DNA of 64,000 nt from Atherix ibis. Lineage: Eukaryota; Arthropoda; Insecta; Diptera; Athericidae. The translations under genes and the position numbers were made by a program. Below are positions 34,030-48,300 of the stretch, piece by piece (within the stretch, counting starts at the first letter, position 1; each line of letters starts with the position of its first letter). The stretch spans positions 40,183,667 to 40,247,666 of the forward strand of contig OY282610.1 in NCBI GenBank assembly GCA_958298945.1. Direction: 5' to 3'. Under the pieces are notes generated by a model. That model saw nothing but the letters and a program-made list of their open reading frames with translations. It did not search any database and had not been told where the DNA came from.

Positions 34030-35289
34030 ATAGACAACCGACGTCATTTTACATTTCATTGCCTATTATTCAAAGGCACATAACATTTATAGATAAATAA
34101 ATACAGAAACTTTGGGCTATAGCTTTATGTAAATTATATAATTGGTTAGTAGAGAAATCGACTAACAATATTTTTATATTCTTAGTCGTTTTTTCTATTA
34201 AACAATTTCTTCTATTATTTATTCATTGCTAAATAAATATTGTTCCGTATTCGGTACCTTATCCAATGGCAATTGGTAACTCGATCGCAGATTTCTGTTT
34301 CAAATGTGAAAACTGAACAGGTAGCATTTTTCGAACTTATTTTACTCTTTTGCGATAGAGAACTAACATATGATATTATTTTTATTGTACTCCTTCTCCT
34401 GTTTACATTTGCATATCACAAAATGATTTTTATTTTCTTTTCTCAGTTTTTTTTTCGTAAAGAAAAATGTTCACTTATGAATAATATCTTATGAAATATG
34501 GAAGAACAAGTTTAATAACGTTGTACGAATCTGAAAAGCTAAACTGTGTTAATTTTTACGTCTGATAAAATTTATTTCCATAGTGAGTATTTTCATTCTT
34601 TGGCATAATCTGTATTGTTACCGTATCGTAAGCCTAATAAATTTGGTTCAAATGAAGCGAAGACTAGAAAAAAATTATTGATAAATTAAAAATATTAGAA
34701 TGAACAATATTTTCATTTTCATTTTATTTTTGTTTAGTAACAAAATATTCAAATTGAGTTTTATTTGCATATCTTTTCCTTTTCTGCTATTGGACATAAC
34801 CGAAATATAACATTTTTCTATATAATTTTTTGAATAAACATGCTCGTACACTACCGTTGAAAAGTATTTGCTTATCTGTGGTTTTTTTCTTTGATTTTTG
34901 TTTATGTACAAATGTGGAAGTATATGACAAAAAAATCTGTTTTGATATTATTACAAAAAATACAGTGAACTTTACCTTTAAAAGTTTACTTTTATAAAAA
35001 AAAAATTCTTATAATATTATTTTTATATTAAAAAATAACTCATATTGTGTTCGGTTTCTTTCTATTTATTTTGAATCAATATTTTCCCTCAAATAAATGC
35101 TATGAAAAATAAAATTTGAATAATTTACCATATTTTTTTAAATTTTATTTCTGATGTTTTTTAATCAAAGTAATAAGAAAGGTTAAGCAAACGATTATAA
35201 AAGAACAAGTTTTTGGCGTAAATACCAATAAAAGCACTGTTTTTGTATATCGCATTAAAAAAATCAAAGTTTACCTTTTGAAAATATGA
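34030..35289. other. AT-rich spacer
   Basis: Short AT-driven frames only. No recognisable gene, element or repeat. Confidence 0.55.
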
Positions 35290-38200
35290 TATTCAGAATT
35301 TTTAAGTTAATGAAACTGTCCTAACTATAGTGACCAATTTGAAAATAAAATGGAAATATTTTTCCATTTGTTGATATAAATTTCAAATTAATATCAAAAG
35401 TTTGTCCCAATTTTTGGGATGTTTTTCAAATGATATGAGAACTTTTTTTTATAATATATATAAAAATAGAAATTCCGTCGAAATTTTGGACGAGTCTTAT
35501 ATTTGAAATAAGAATTTCTCCCCTAATAGTTTTGATATTTTTCAAAATAAAATGTAAATAATTTTTAAAATTTGTGACAATTTTTAAATCAATTAAAGAA
35601 TACTGTCCAAATTTTTGGTACAATTTTAAAACAAAAATTCTAATAGTTTACATTATAAAAGAAATTGGAAAAATATGTCCTAACTATTTTAAAAGTTTGA
35701 AATTAAAACGGAAATTCTGTCCTAATTTTGGGACAGTTTTAAAATTGAAATATGAAAATGTTTTTAAATTAATGTAAGAATGTGGGCCAAATTTATAGGG
35801 AAAGTTTTGCAGCTAAAGTTTGAATTTTTGAGACTATTCTAAAAATTGAATAGAAAATCTGTCCCAATTTTTCTGAAAGTTTTAAATTAAAATAGGGACT
35901 CTGTAATAATTTGAAATAATCTAGAAATTAAAATAAAATATGCGTTCCTAAATTTTGTGATATTTAAAAAAAAAAGTGAGTTTCTTCATTTAATTTGGGA
36001 CAATTTTTAAAGTAATATAAAAATATTGTCCCAATTTTTAGGCATAATTTTAAAACTAAAACTTGAATGGTTCACATTATATAAGAAATTGGAAAAATAT
36101 GTCCCAACTATTTTAAAAGTTTGAAATTAAAACGGAAATTCTGTCCTAATTTTGGGACAGATTTAAAGTTGAAACATGAAATTTTTACGTAATGTAAATG
36201 TTTTTAAATTAATGTAAGAATGCTGGCCAAATTTATAGGAAAAATTTTGCAGCTAAAGTTTGAATTTTTGAGACTATTCTGAAAATTTAATAATAAAATC
36301 TGTCCCAATTTTTCTTTAAGTTTTAAATTAAAATAGGGACTCTGTGATAATTTGAGATAGTCTAGAAATTGAAATAAGATATGCGTTCCTAATTTTTGTG
36401 ATATTTAAAAAAAGTGAGTTTCTTCATTAAGTTTGGGACAATGTTTAAAGTAATATAAAAATATTGTCCCAATTTTTAGGCATAATTTTAAAACTAAAAC
36501 TCGAATGGTTCACATTATAAAAGAAATTGAAAAAATATATCTTAACTATTTTAAAAGTTTGAAATTAAAACGGAAAATCTGTCCTAATTTTGGGACAGAT
36601 TTAAAGTTAAAATATGAAAATGTTTTGAAATTAATGTAAGAATACTGGCCAAATTTATAGAAAAAGGTTTGCAGCTAAAGTTTGAATTTTTGAGACTATT
36701 CTGAAAATTGAATAGAAAATCTGTCCCAATTTTTCTGAAAGTTTTAAATTAAAATAGGGACTCTGTAATAATTTGAGATAGTCTAGAAATTGAAATAAGA
36801 TATGCGTTCCTAATTTTTGTGATATTTAAAAAAAAAGTGAGTTTCTTCATTAAGTTTGGGACAATGTTTAAAGTAATATAAAAATATTGTCCCAATTTTT
36901 AGGCATAATTTTAAAACTAAAACTCGAATGGTTCACATTATAAAAGAAATTGAAAAAATATATCTTAACTATTTTAAAAGTTTGAAATTAAAACGGAAAA
37001 TCTGTCCTAATTTTGGGACAGATTTAAAGTTAAAATATGAAAATGTTTTTAAATTAGTGTAAGAATGCTGGCCAAATTTATAGAGAAAGTTTTGCAGCCA
37101 AAGTTTGAATTTATGAGACTATTCTGAAAATTGAATAGAAAATCTGTCCCAATTTTTCTGAAAGTTTTAAATTAAAATAGGAACTCTGTGATAATTTGAG
37201 ATAGTCTAGAAATTGAAATAAGATATGCGTTCCTAATTTTTGTGATATTTAAAAAAAGTGAGTTTCTTCATTAAGTTTGGGACAATGTTTAAAGTAATAT
37301 AAAAATATTGTCCCAATTTTTAGGCATAATTTTAAAACTAAAACTCGAATGGTTCACATTATAAAAGAAATTGAAAAAATATATCTTAACTATTTTAAAA
37401 GTTTGAAATTAAAACGGAAAATCTGTCCTAATTTTGGGACAGATTTAAAGTTAAAATATGAAAATGTTTTGAAATTAATGTAAGAATGCTGGCCAAATTT
37501 ATAGAAAAAGGTTTGCAGCTAAAGTTTGAATTTTTGAGACTATTCTGAAAATTGAATAGAAAATCTGTCCCAATTTTTCTGAAAGTTTTAAATTAAAATA
37601 GGGACTCTGTAATAATTTGAGATAGTCTAGAAATTGAAATAAGATATGCGTTCCTAATTTTTGTGATATTTAAAAAAAAAGTGAGTTTCTTCATTAAGTT
37701 TGGGACAATGTTTAAAGTAATATAAAAATATTGTCCCAATTTTTAGGCATAATTTTAAAACTAAAACTCGAATGGTTCACATTATAAAAGAAATTGGAAA
37801 AATATGTCCCAACTATTTTGAAAGTTTGAAATTAAAACGGAAAATCTGTCCTAATTTTGGGACAGATTTAAAGTTAAAATATGAAAATGTTTTGAAATTA
37901 ATGTAAGAATGCTGGCCAAATTTATAGAGAAAGTTTTGCAGCTAAAGTTTGAATTTTTGAGACTATTCTGAAAATTGAATAGAAAATCTGTCCCAATTTT
38001 TCTGAAAGTTTTAAATTAAAATATGGACTCTGTAATAATTTGAGATAGTCTAGAAATTGAAATAAGATATGCGTTCCTAATTTTTGTGATATTTAAAAAA
38101 AAATGAGTTTCTTCATTAAGTTTGGGACAATTTTTAAAGTAATATAAAAATATTGTCCCAATTTTTAGGCACAATTTTAAAACTAAAACTGGAATGGTTC

Positions 38201-41200
38201 ACATTATAAAAGAAATTGGAAAAATATGTCCCAACTATTTTAAAAGTTTGAAATTAAAACGGAAATTCTGTCCTAATTTTGGAACAGATTTAAAGATAAA
38301 ATATGAAAATGTTTTTAAATTAATGTAAGAATGCTGGCCAAATTTATAGAGAAAGTTTTGCAGCTAAAGTTTGAATTTTTGAGACTATTCTGAAAATTGA
38401 ATAGAAAATCTGTCCCAATTTTTCTGAAAGTTTTAAATTAAAATATGGACTCTGTAATAATTTTAGATAGTCTAGAAATTGAAATAAGATATGCGTTCCT
38501 AATTTTTGTGATATTTAAAAAAAAATGAGTTTCTTCATTAAGTTTGGGACAATTTTTAAAGTAATATAAAAATATTGTCCCAATTTTTAGGCACAATTTT
38601 AAAACTAAAACTGGAATGGTTCACATTATAAAAGAAATTGGAAAAATATGTCCCAACTATTTTAAAAGTTTGAAATTAAAACGGAAATTCTGTCCTAATT
38701 TTGGAACAGATTTAAAGATAAAATATGAAAATGTTTTTAAATTAATGTAAGAATGCTGGCCAAATTTATAGAGAAAGTTTTGCAGCTAAAGTTTGAATTT
38801 TTGAGACTATTCTGAAAATTGAATAGAAAATCTGTCCCAATTTTTCTGAAAGTTTTAAATTAAAATATGGACTCTGTAATAATTTGAGATAGTCTAGAAA
38901 TTGAAATAAGATATGCGTTCCTAATTTTTGTGATATTTAAAAAAAAGTGACTTTCTTCATTAAGTTTGGGACAATTTTTAAAGTAATATAAAAATATTGT
39001 CCCAATTTTTAGGCACAATTTTAAAACTAAAACTGGAATGGTTCACATTATAAAAGAAATTGGAAAAATATGTCCCAACTATTTTAAAAGTTTGAAATTA
39101 AAACGGAAATTCTGTCCTAATTTTGGAACAGATTTAAAGATAAAATATGAAAATGTTTTTAAATTAATGTAAGAATGCTGGCCAAATTTATAGAGAAAGT
39201 TTTGCAGCTAAAGTTTGAATTTTTGAGACTATTCTGAAAATTGAATAGAAAATCTGTCCCAATTTTTCTGAAAGTTTTAAATTAAAATATGGACTCTGTA
39301 ATAATTTGAGATAGTCTAGAAATTGAAATAAGATATGCGTTCCTAATTTTTGTGATATTTAAAAAAAAGTGAGTTTCTTCATTAAGTTTGGGACAATTTT
39401 TAAAGTAATATAAAAATATTGTCCCAATTTTTAGGCATAATTTTAAAACTAAAACTCGAATGGTTCACATTATAAAAGAAATTGGAAAAATATGTCCCAA
39501 CTATTTTAAAAGTTTGAAATTAAAACGGAAATTCTGTCCTAATTTTGGGACAGATTTAAAGTTGAAACATGAAATTTTTACGTTATGTAAATGTTTTTAA
39601 ATTAATGTAAGAATGCTGGCCAAATTTATAGGAAAAGTTATGCAGCTAAAGTTTGAATTTTTGAGACTATTCTGAAAATTGAATAGAAAATCTGTCCCAA
39701 TTTTTCTGAGAGTTTTAAATTAAAATAGGGACTCTGTAATAATTTGAGATAGTCTAGAAATTGAAATAAGATATGCGTTCCTAATTTTTGTGATATTTAA
39801 AAAAAAGTGAGTTTCTTCATTGAGTTTGGGACAATTTTTAAAGTAATATAAAAATATTGTCCCAATTTTTAGGCATAATTTTAAAACTAAAACTCGAATG
39901 GTTCACATTATAAAAGAAATTGGAAAAATATGTCCCAACTATTTTAAAAGTTTGAAATTAAAACGGAAATTCTGTCCTAATTTTGGGACAGATTTAAAGA
40001 TAAAATATGAAAATGTTTTTAAATTAATGTAAGAATGCTGGCCAAATTTATAGAGAAAGTTTTGCAGCTAAAGTTTGAATTTTTGAGACTATTCTGAAAA
40101 TTGAATAGAAAATCTGTCCCAATTTTTCTGAAAGTTTTAAATTAAAATATGGACTCTGTAATAATTTGAGATAGTCTAGAAATTGAAATAAGATATGCGT
40201 TCCTAATTTTTGTGATATTTAAAAAAAAGTGAGTTTCTTCATTAAGTTTGGGACAATTTTTAAAGTAATATAAAAATATTGTCCCAATTTTTAGGCATAA
40301 TTTTAAAACTAAAACTCGAATGGTTCACATTATAAAAGAAATTGGAAAAATATGTCCCAACTATTTTAAAAGTTTGAAATTAAAACGGAAATTCTGTCCT
40401 AATTTTGGGACAGATTTAAAGTTGAAACATGAAATTTTTACGTTATGTAAATGTTTTTAAATTAATGTAAGAATGCTGGCCAAATTTATAGGAAAAGTTA
40501 TGCAGCTAAAGTTTGAATTTTTGAGACTATTCTGAAAATTGAATAGAAAATCTGTCCCAATTTTTCTGAGAGTTTTAAATTAAAATAGGGACTCTGTAAT
40601 AATTTGAGATAGTCTAGAAATTGAAATAAGATATGCGTTCCTAATTTTTGTGATATTTAAAAAAAAATGAGTTTCTTCATTAAGTTTGGGACAATTTTTA
40701 AAGTAATATAAAAATATTGTCCCAATTTTTAGGCACAATTTTAAAACTAAAACTGGAATGGTTCACATTATAAAAGAAATTGGAAAAATATGTCCCAACT
40801 ATTTTAAAAGTTTGAAATTAAAACGGAAATTCTGTCCTAATTTTGGAACAGATTTAAAGATAAAATATGAAAATGTTTTTAAATTAATGTAAGAATGCTG
40901 GCCAAATTTATAGAGAAAGTTTTGCAGCTAAAGTTTGAATTTTTGAGACTATTCTGAAAATTGAATAGAAAATCTGTCCCAATTTTTCTGAAAGTTTTAA
41001 ATTAAAATATGGACTCTGTAATAATTTGAGATAGTCTAGAAATTGAAATAAGATATGCGTTCCTAATTTTTGTGATATTTAAAAAAAAATGAGTTTCTTC
41101 ATTAAGTTTGGGACAATTTTTAAAGTAATATAAAAATATTGTCCCAATTTTTAGGCACAATTTTAAAACTAAAACTGGAATGGTTCACATTATAAAAGAA

Positions 41201-44200
41201 ATTGGAAAAATATGTCCCAACTATTTTAAAAGTTTGAAATTAAAACGGAAATTCTGTCCTAATTTTGGAACAGATTTAAAGATAAAATATGAAAATGTTT
41301 TTAAATTAATGTAAGAATGCTGGCCAAATTTATAGAGAAAGTTTTGCAGCTAAAGTTTGAATTTTTGAGACTATTCTGAAAATTGAATAGAAAATCTGTC
41401 CCAATTTTTCTGAAAGTTTTAAATTAAAATATGGACTCTGTAATAATTTGAGATAGTCTAGAAATTGAAATAAGATATGCGTTCCTAATTTTTGTGATAT
41501 TTAAAAAAAAGTGACTTTCTTCATTAAGTTTGGGACAATTTTTAAAGTAATATAAAAATATTGTCCCAATTTTTAGGCACAATTTTAAAACTAAAACTGG
41601 AATGGTTCACATTATAAAAGAAATTGGAAAAATATGTCCCAACTATTTTAAAAGTTTGAAATTAAAACGGAAATTCTGTCCTAATTTTGGAACAGATTTA
41701 AAGATAAAATATGAAAATGTTTTTAAATTAATGTAAGAATGCTGGCCAAATTTATAGAGAAAGTTTTGCAGCTAAAGTTTGAATTTTTGAGACTATTCTG
41801 AAAATTGAATAGAAAATCTGTCCCAATTTTTCTGAAAGTTTTAAATTAAAATATGGACTCTGTAATAATTTGAGATAGTCTAGAAATTGAAATAAGATAT
41901 GCGTTCCTAATTTTTGTGATATTTAAAAAAAAGTGAGTTTCTTCATTAAGTTTGGGACAATTTTTAAAGTAATATAAAAATATTGTCCCAATTTTTAGGC
42001 ATAATTTTAAAACTAAAACTCGAATGGTTCACATTATAAAAGAAATTGGAAAAATATGTCCCAACTATTTTAAAAGTTTGAAATTAAAACGGAAATTCTG
42101 TCCTAATTTTGGGACAGATTTAAAGTTGAAACATGAAATTTTTACGTTATGTAAATGTTTTTAAATTAATGTAAGAATGCTGGCCAAATTTATAGGAAAA
42201 GTTATGCAGCTAAAGTTTGAATTTTTGAGACTATTCTGAAAATTGAATAGAAAATCTGTCCCAATTTTTCTGAGAGTTTTAAATTAAAATAGGGACTCTG
42301 TAATAATTTGAGATAGTCTAGAAATTGAAATAAGATATGCGTTCCTAATTTTTGTGATATTTAAAAAAAAGTGAGTTTCTTCATTGAGTTTGGGACAATT
42401 TTTAAAGTAATATAAAAATATTGTCCCAATTTTTAGGCATAATTTTAAAACTAAAACTCGAATGGTTCACATTATAAAAGAAATTGGAAAAATATGTCCC
42501 AACTATTTTAAAAGTTTGAAATTAAAACGGAAATTCTGTCCTAATTTTGGGACAGATTTAAAGATAAAATATGAAAATGTTTTTAAATTAATGTAAGAAT
42601 GCTGGCCAAATTTATAGAGAAAGTTTTGCAGCTAAAGTTTGAATTTTTGAGACTATTCTGAAAATTGAATAGAAAATCTGTCCCAATTTTTCTGAAAGTT
42701 TTAAATTAAAATATGGACTCTGTAATAATTTGAGATAGTCTAGAAATTGAAATAAGATATGCGTTCCTAATTTTTGTGATATTTAAAAAAAAGTGAGTTT
42801 CTTCATTAAGTTTGGGACAATTTTTAAAGTAATATAAAAATATTGTCCCAATTTTTAGGCATAATTTTAAAACTAAAACTCGAATGGTTCACATTATAAA
42901 AGAAATTGGAAAAATATGTCCCAACTATTTTAAAAGTTTGAAATTAAAACGGAAATTCTGTCCTAATTTTGGGACAGATTTAAAGTTGAAACATGAAATT
43001 TTTACGTTATGTAAATGTTTTTAAATTAATGTAAGAATGCTGGCCAAATTTATAGGAAAAGTTATGCAGCTAAAGTTTGAATTTTTGAGACTATTCTGAA
43101 AATTGAATAGAAAATCTGTCTCAATTTTTCTGAGAGTTTTAAATTAAAATAGGGACTCTGTAATAATTTGAGATAGTCTAGAAATTGAAATAAGATATGC
43201 GTTCCTAATTTTTGTGATATTTAAAAAAAAGTGAGTTTCTTCATTAAGTTTGGGACAATTTTTAAAGTAATATAAAAATATTGTCCCAATTTTTAGGCAT
43301 AATTTTAAAACTAAAACTGGAATGGTTCACATTATAAAAGAAATTGAAAAAATATGTCCCAACTATTTTAAAAGTTTGAAATTAAAACGGAAATTCTGTC
43401 CTAATTTTGGGACAGATTTAAAGTTAAAATATGAAAATGTTTTTAAATTAATGTAAGAATGCTGGCCAAATTTATAGGAAAAGTTTTGCAGCTAAAGTTT
43501 GCATTTTTGAGACTATTCTGAAAATTGAATAGAAAATCTGTCCCAATTTTTCTGAAAGTTTTAAATTAAAATAGGGACTCTGTAATAATTTGAGATAGTC
43601 TAGAAATTGAAATAAGATATGCGTTCCTAATTTTTGTGATATTTAAAAAAAAGTGAGTTTCTTCATTAAGTTTGGGACAATTTTTAAAGTAATATAAAAA
43701 TATTGTCCCAATTTTTAGGCATAATTTTAAAACTAAAACTCGAATGGTTCACATTATAAAAGAAATTGGAAAAATATGTCCCAACTATTTTAAAAGTTTT
43801 AAATTAAAACGGAAATTCTGTCCTAATTTTGGGACAGATTTAAAGTTGAAACATGACATTTTTACGTTATGTAAATGTTTTTAAATTAATGTAAGAATGC
43901 TGGCCAAATTTATAGGGAAAGTTTTGCAGCCAAAGTTTGAATTTATGAGACTATTCTGAAAATTGAATAGAAAATCTGTCCCAATTTTTCTGAAAGTTTT
44001 AAATTAAAATAGGGACTCTGTAATAATTTGAGATAGTCTAGAAATTGAAATAAGATATGCGTTCCTAATTTTTGTGATATTTAAAAAAAAAGTGAGTTTC
44101 TTCATTAAGTTTGGGACAATTTTTAAAGTAATATAAAAATATTGTCCCAATTTTTAGGCATAGTTTTAAAACTAAAACTCGAATGGTTCACATTATAAAA

Positions 44201-45420
44201 GAAATTGGAAAAATATGTCCCAACTATTTTAAAAGTTTTAAATTAAAACGGAAATTCTGTCCTAATTTTGGGACAGATTTAAAGTTGAAACATGACATTT
44301 TTACGTTATGTAAATGTTTTTAAATTAATGTAAGAATGCTGGCCAAATTTATAGGAAAAGTTTTGCAGCTAAAGTTTGAATTTTTGAGACTATTCTGAAA
44401 ATTGAATAGAAAATCTGTCCCAATTTTTCTGAAAGTTTTAAATTAAAATAGGGACTCTGTAATAATTTGAGATAGTCTAGAAATTGAAATAAGATATGCG
44501 TTCCTAATTTTTGTGATATTTAAAAAAAAGTGAGTTTCTTCATTAAGTTTGGGACAATTTTTAAAGTAATATAAAAGTATTGTCCCAATTTTTAGGCATA
44601 ATTTTAAAACTAAAACTCGAATGGTTCACATTATAAAAGAAATTGAAAAAATATATCTCAACTATATTAAAAGTTTTAAATTAAAACAAAAATTCTGTCC
44701 TAATTTTGGGACAGTTTTAAAGTTGAAATATGCAATTTTTTCGTAATGTAAATGTTTTTAAATTAATGTAAGAATGCTGGCCAAATTTATAAGGAACATT
44801 TTGCAGCTAAAGTTTGAATTTTTGAGACTTATCTGAAAATTTAATAAAAAAATCTGTCCTAAATTTTGGATTATTTTAAAAATGTAATGTTCAATAAAAA
44901 TACTTTCTCAATAGTTTTACAAATAAAATTCTGATTTTTGAGAGTCTTTCGAAAATGAATAAAAAATCAATCCAAATTAAGTTTGGGACAGTTTTTAAAG
45001 TAATACGAAAATATTGTCCCAATTTTTAGGCATAATTTTAGAACTACGTATAATATTAAAATGTAGGAGAAAATTCTGAAAATTGAATAGAAAATCTCTC
45101 CCAATTTTCGTGAAAGTTTTAAATTAAAAGAGAGATTTTGTTCTAAATTTGAGACAGTTCCGAAATTGAAATAAGAAATTATTCACCAATTTTTGAAATA
45201 ATTTTTTAAGTAATATAAAAAATCTATCTTAATTTTTGGAATATCTTTTAAATAAAATATGAACTCTTTTTTAATGTTTGGGACAGATTTCAAATTAATA
45301 TGCAAAGGCTGTCCCAATTTTTTGCATAACTTTGGAACTACAATTTTGGAATCCATTTCTTTCTAAATTTTGAAATCTGCACCGGGATTTGATCCTAATT
45401 TGAAGATAATGCCAAAATTG
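35290..45420. repeat. Large satellite array, 422/438-bp monomers with higher-order repeat
   Basis: About 24 monomers. Using the marker GGTTCACATTATA as a phase point, successive steps are mostly 420-423 bp (for example 37353, 37776, 38198, 38620, 39042, 39464). A longer form (438 bp) has an extra piece with TTTTTACGTTATGTAAATG. Each monomer contains CTGTCCTAATTTTGGGACAG, an imperfect palindrome, and several GTCCCAATTTTT words. Rare variants recur at a fixed 2,564-bp offset (38951 and 41515; 39821 and 42385), which equals four short plus two long monomers. Both edges are diverged, the centre is homogenised. It is essentially free of long open frames. Confidence 0.97.
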
Positions 45421-45949
45421 ACATGAGAAATTCTTTTCAATTTTTCAAAAAGTTTTTAAATAAGGTCATTCCAAGGTATGTTTAAAATTAGATAAAAAAT
45501 ATTTTGTACTCAGGACTGTTGCGATATTATTTTTACAATTTTTCATTTGATTTTTGAAAGGCTTTAACACTTAAAGGTTTTAACACTTTAACACTTTAAA
45601 GGCTTCAACTTAAATTTTTCAACAAAATTTCGAAAATTTCAAACAAAAAATCTGTTCTTTTTTTCCCTAACGTTTTTGTTTAATTGATATTTTATGAACT
45701 TTTGTAAAGATACGTTTCGAAATTTTCCAGATAGTCTGTCATTGAAATTCATTTTCAAAATTGGTTGCAGATTTTGAACAATTTTAATATTGTATTAAGT
45801 TATTTGTCTTAACATTAATAATCGATTTAAATATATAAAAGTAAATCGATCGGAATTTTTTAGAGTAAATCCTTTTTCAGAAAATTTAGAAAATAATGTA
45901 AAAAGTAGGTCAGTAGAAGGACAGAATATTGGATTAGTGTTTCGTGCCT
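45421..45949. other. Satellite edge and AT-rich spacer
   Basis: Decayed satellite to about 45420, then AT-rich sequence with a short internal repeat of ACTTTAA words near 45570-45600. No gene. Confidence 0.5.
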
Positions 45950-46185
45950 CTTGTTAGAAATGAGAATGTTGCGTTGTTTTGTGGAGACAAGATAGGCTAG
46001 GATTGAGGAAAATCTGAAAAATAACTATTATCGAGATATTCTTGAAAAAGAAATGTTGCAATCAAGATCATTCTTCTTTCCCTTAAAAATGCAGGCAAGC
46101 ATTAGAAAAGCATGATCAGCGCAGTCTTCTGACTTGAATTCTATTCACCTACTTTGGAATGAACTTGATAGGACCTTATTATAAT
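45950..46185 (+). pseudogene. Tc1-like transposase fragment
   Basis: Plus-strand reading gives a remnant of the mid-domain (IEENLKNNYYRDILEKEM) and then, after a deletion that removed the DN-KH catalytic block, the C-terminal signature SAQSSDLNSIHLLWNELDR, a clear relic of the Tc1 motif W-x-QSPDLNPIE-x-LW-DELDR. In Tc1 elements the third catalytic residue is the Glu after NPI; here it is His, so the site is lost. It is a short decayed piece with no visible inverted ends. Confidence 0.75.
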
Positions 46186-46234
46186 AGACTATTGATTTAA
46201 ATTAGCTCCATAGAAAATATTCTAAGAGTGTTAA

Positions 46235-46540
46235 GTTGCACGATCTTAGCGGCCAGCTGATGTCAGCTTCGTCTGCAATAAGTCCTTGCTTTCAACTGCT
46301 GTATGGCAGGAATCACTCGATTCCTCTCTCAATTAACAGTTACCGTCGCGCCACCCTCATTTTGAGCATTACGTTCCGATGACCATACTAGACAGTACGT
46401 TTTTCTGTATTTAAAGCAAAATCTGACATTTTTGTTTGTTCACGTGTTCATTTCGATAAAAATACGCTTCGTTACTAAATATGACATTTTCACAAAATTT
46501 GAGATCTGATTCTAACTGCTTAAGGATCCCAATGGCAATC
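46235..46540 (-). pseudogene. DD41D-type transposase fragment, copy D
   Basis: On the minus strand, sequence around 46420-46520 reads FCENVIFSNEAYF, then a Asn/Glu-rich link and HVNKQK, matching the FSDEAHF...GYVNKQ block of DD41D-type transposases with the first Asp changed to Asn. Nearer 46240 an AAKIV piece recalls the WPPRSCDL block. Much of the rest is deleted or unreadable. Confidence 0.6.
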
Positions 46541-47048
46541 GTTTACATGTCAAATGAATCTTTTATAGATGTTCAGACAAGATTTTTTGAAATATTCATT
46601 AAATTTAAAGTTGCAGAAAGTCTTCCAATTCTTGTGAACGGTAAAAAATTGAAATATTATGATTTTTACGCATGAATTTAAGCTAAGGACGAAATATTTT
46701 CATTCAACCAAGCATTTTGCTCTCGTCCAAGCATACGCAGTGTGATTTCGATAGGACGCCTATATATCTACCATAAATTTCTTACTGCTAACGGAAGGTT
46801 TGGTGAACTGATAAAATTTTTTATAATAAATAGCTTTCAATTGTCATTTAAAACTTTAATTAATGCGCTGTCAAAGATAAAGCTCCTTATCCTTAGAATA
46901 TTAGATTTATTGAATGGGCAATAGCTTATAAGCGATAGTAGTATACGTACATAGATGTTCATACAATATGAGAATAATATTTTAAAAGGATAATTATTAT
47001 AAAACAAAAAAATAATTTTATAATATCGAATTACAATTAATTATAATA
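46541..47048. other. AT-rich spacer
   Basis: May contain the decayed N-terminal part of the DD41D fragment on the minus strand; nothing else recognised. Confidence 0.4.
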
Positions 47049-48300
47049 CGAGGGCCGTTCAATAAGTCCTTAGAAAATCCGAGAAATTGCGCTCGTAGTG
47101 TCAGTTTTTTTGTAAGTAGTATTATCGACAGGAAAGCTGTCAAAATTTCAGCTCGATCCATAGCGTAGGTCAATTTCTATCGTCGATTAAAGTTAACGAC
47201 ATTTATTTGTGCATAACAATGGAAAAAAGCGAGTTTAGGGCTGTCATCAAACATCTCCATTTGAAAGGCTTAATCCCGAAAGAAATCAAAGCCGAGTTGG
47301 ATTCACATCTGCACCTGTGTTTGCGACAGTTTACAATTGGGTGAATGAATTTAAACGTGGCCGTTCATCCACAAAAGATGAACATCGTTCAGGCCGCCCA
47401 GTTGAGGTGTCTACTCCTGAAATCATCGACAAAATCCACGATCTGATTTTGAACGATCGGCGAATAAAAGTGCGCGAATTAGTTGAGGCCACGGGCACAT
47501 CACAAGGTACAGTCGCTTCAATTTTGCATGAAAAATTGTCTGTGAAAAAAATTTCAGCAAGATTTTTGCTCTCAGAGAAGAATAAGCGCAATCGTGTAGT
47601 GGACTCTGAGGCTATGTTGGCATTCTTTCATCGCAATCCTGCCGAATTTCTTTGTCGATATGTCACTGTGGACAAAACCGGGATACACTGCTACACTCCA
47701 GAAACGAAGAGTGAATTTTCAAGGGTGAACGGGCTCCGAAGAAGGCAAAAACTGTGCCATCGGCCGGCAAGGTGATGGCCACGGTCTTTTGGGATTCGCA
47801 GGGCATCATTTTTATCGACTACTTGGAAAAAGGAAAAACAATAACAGGAGCGTATTACGCGTCGTTATTGCAACGGTTGAGCGAGTAAATCAAAGAGAAA
47901 CGCCCCCATCTGAAGAAGAAAAAAATCCTCTTGCATCAGGACAATGCGAGTGTGCACACCTGCGCTGTTTCCATGGCCAAAATTGTGGAATTGAAAATGG
48001 AATTGTTGCAGCATCCCGCTTATTCACCAGATTTGGCCCCGAGTGACTATTTTCTTTGCCCCAATCTGAAGAAATGGCTTGGCGGACGACGGTTCACTTC
48101 CAACGAGGACGTCATTGCTCAAACGGATGAGTATTTTGCAGAACTTCCGAAATCCTATTTTATGGACGGGATAAAAATTTTGGAAAAACAGTTGGAAAAG
48201 TGTATAGAGCTAAAAGGCGATTATGTAGAAAACTAAAATTTTTTTTTTTTAAAAACAGTTTTTTTCTATCTTTTTCTAAGGACTTATTGAACGACCACAG
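47049..48300 (+). mobile_element. Mariner element (DD34D, mellifera-like), second lineage, inactive
   Basis: The inverted ends at 47049-47077 and about 48272-48300 share GTTCAATAAGTCCTTAGAAA (as on the left end). TA precedes the left end; the right terminal bases have decayed (ACAGAA instead of TCGTA). The 1,252-bp length fits mariner. It is related to the element at 220-1511 but has different ends and protein sequence, so it is a separate lineage. Confidence 0.93.
47219..48236 (+). pseudogene. Mariner transposase pseudogene, second mellifera-like lineage
   Basis: ATG at 47219 (MEKSEFRAVIKHLHLKG). The frame shifts near 47300 (a small deletion in the HTH region), continues as TVYNWVNEFKRGRSS to FHRNPAEFLCRYVTVDK, shifts again near 47715, and then reads APKKAKTV, VMATVFWDSQ, YLEKGKTITGAYYASLL, with TAA at 47886-47888, and finishes with HQDNASVHTCAVSMAK, YSPDLAPSDYFL and a normal C-terminus (KCIELKGDYVEN). 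The second and third catalytic Asp are present with 34 residues between them; in the first motif VDET has become VDKT. Two frameshifts and one stop make it inactive. Confidence 0.92.

Noticed and set aside
34240..34494. An 84-codon hydrophobic plus-strand frame
   Set aside because: Its hydrophobicity follows from T-rich codons, and there are no gene signals around it.
35290..45420. Regularly spaced repeats that might suggest a CRISPR array
   Set aside because: Monomers are 422-438 bp with no unique spacers, and the DNA is eukaryotic; it is a tandem satellite.
46481..46924. Two 60-64-codon plus-strand frames
   Set aside because: The first overlaps the minus-strand DD41D relic, the second has no support; both are AT-driven.
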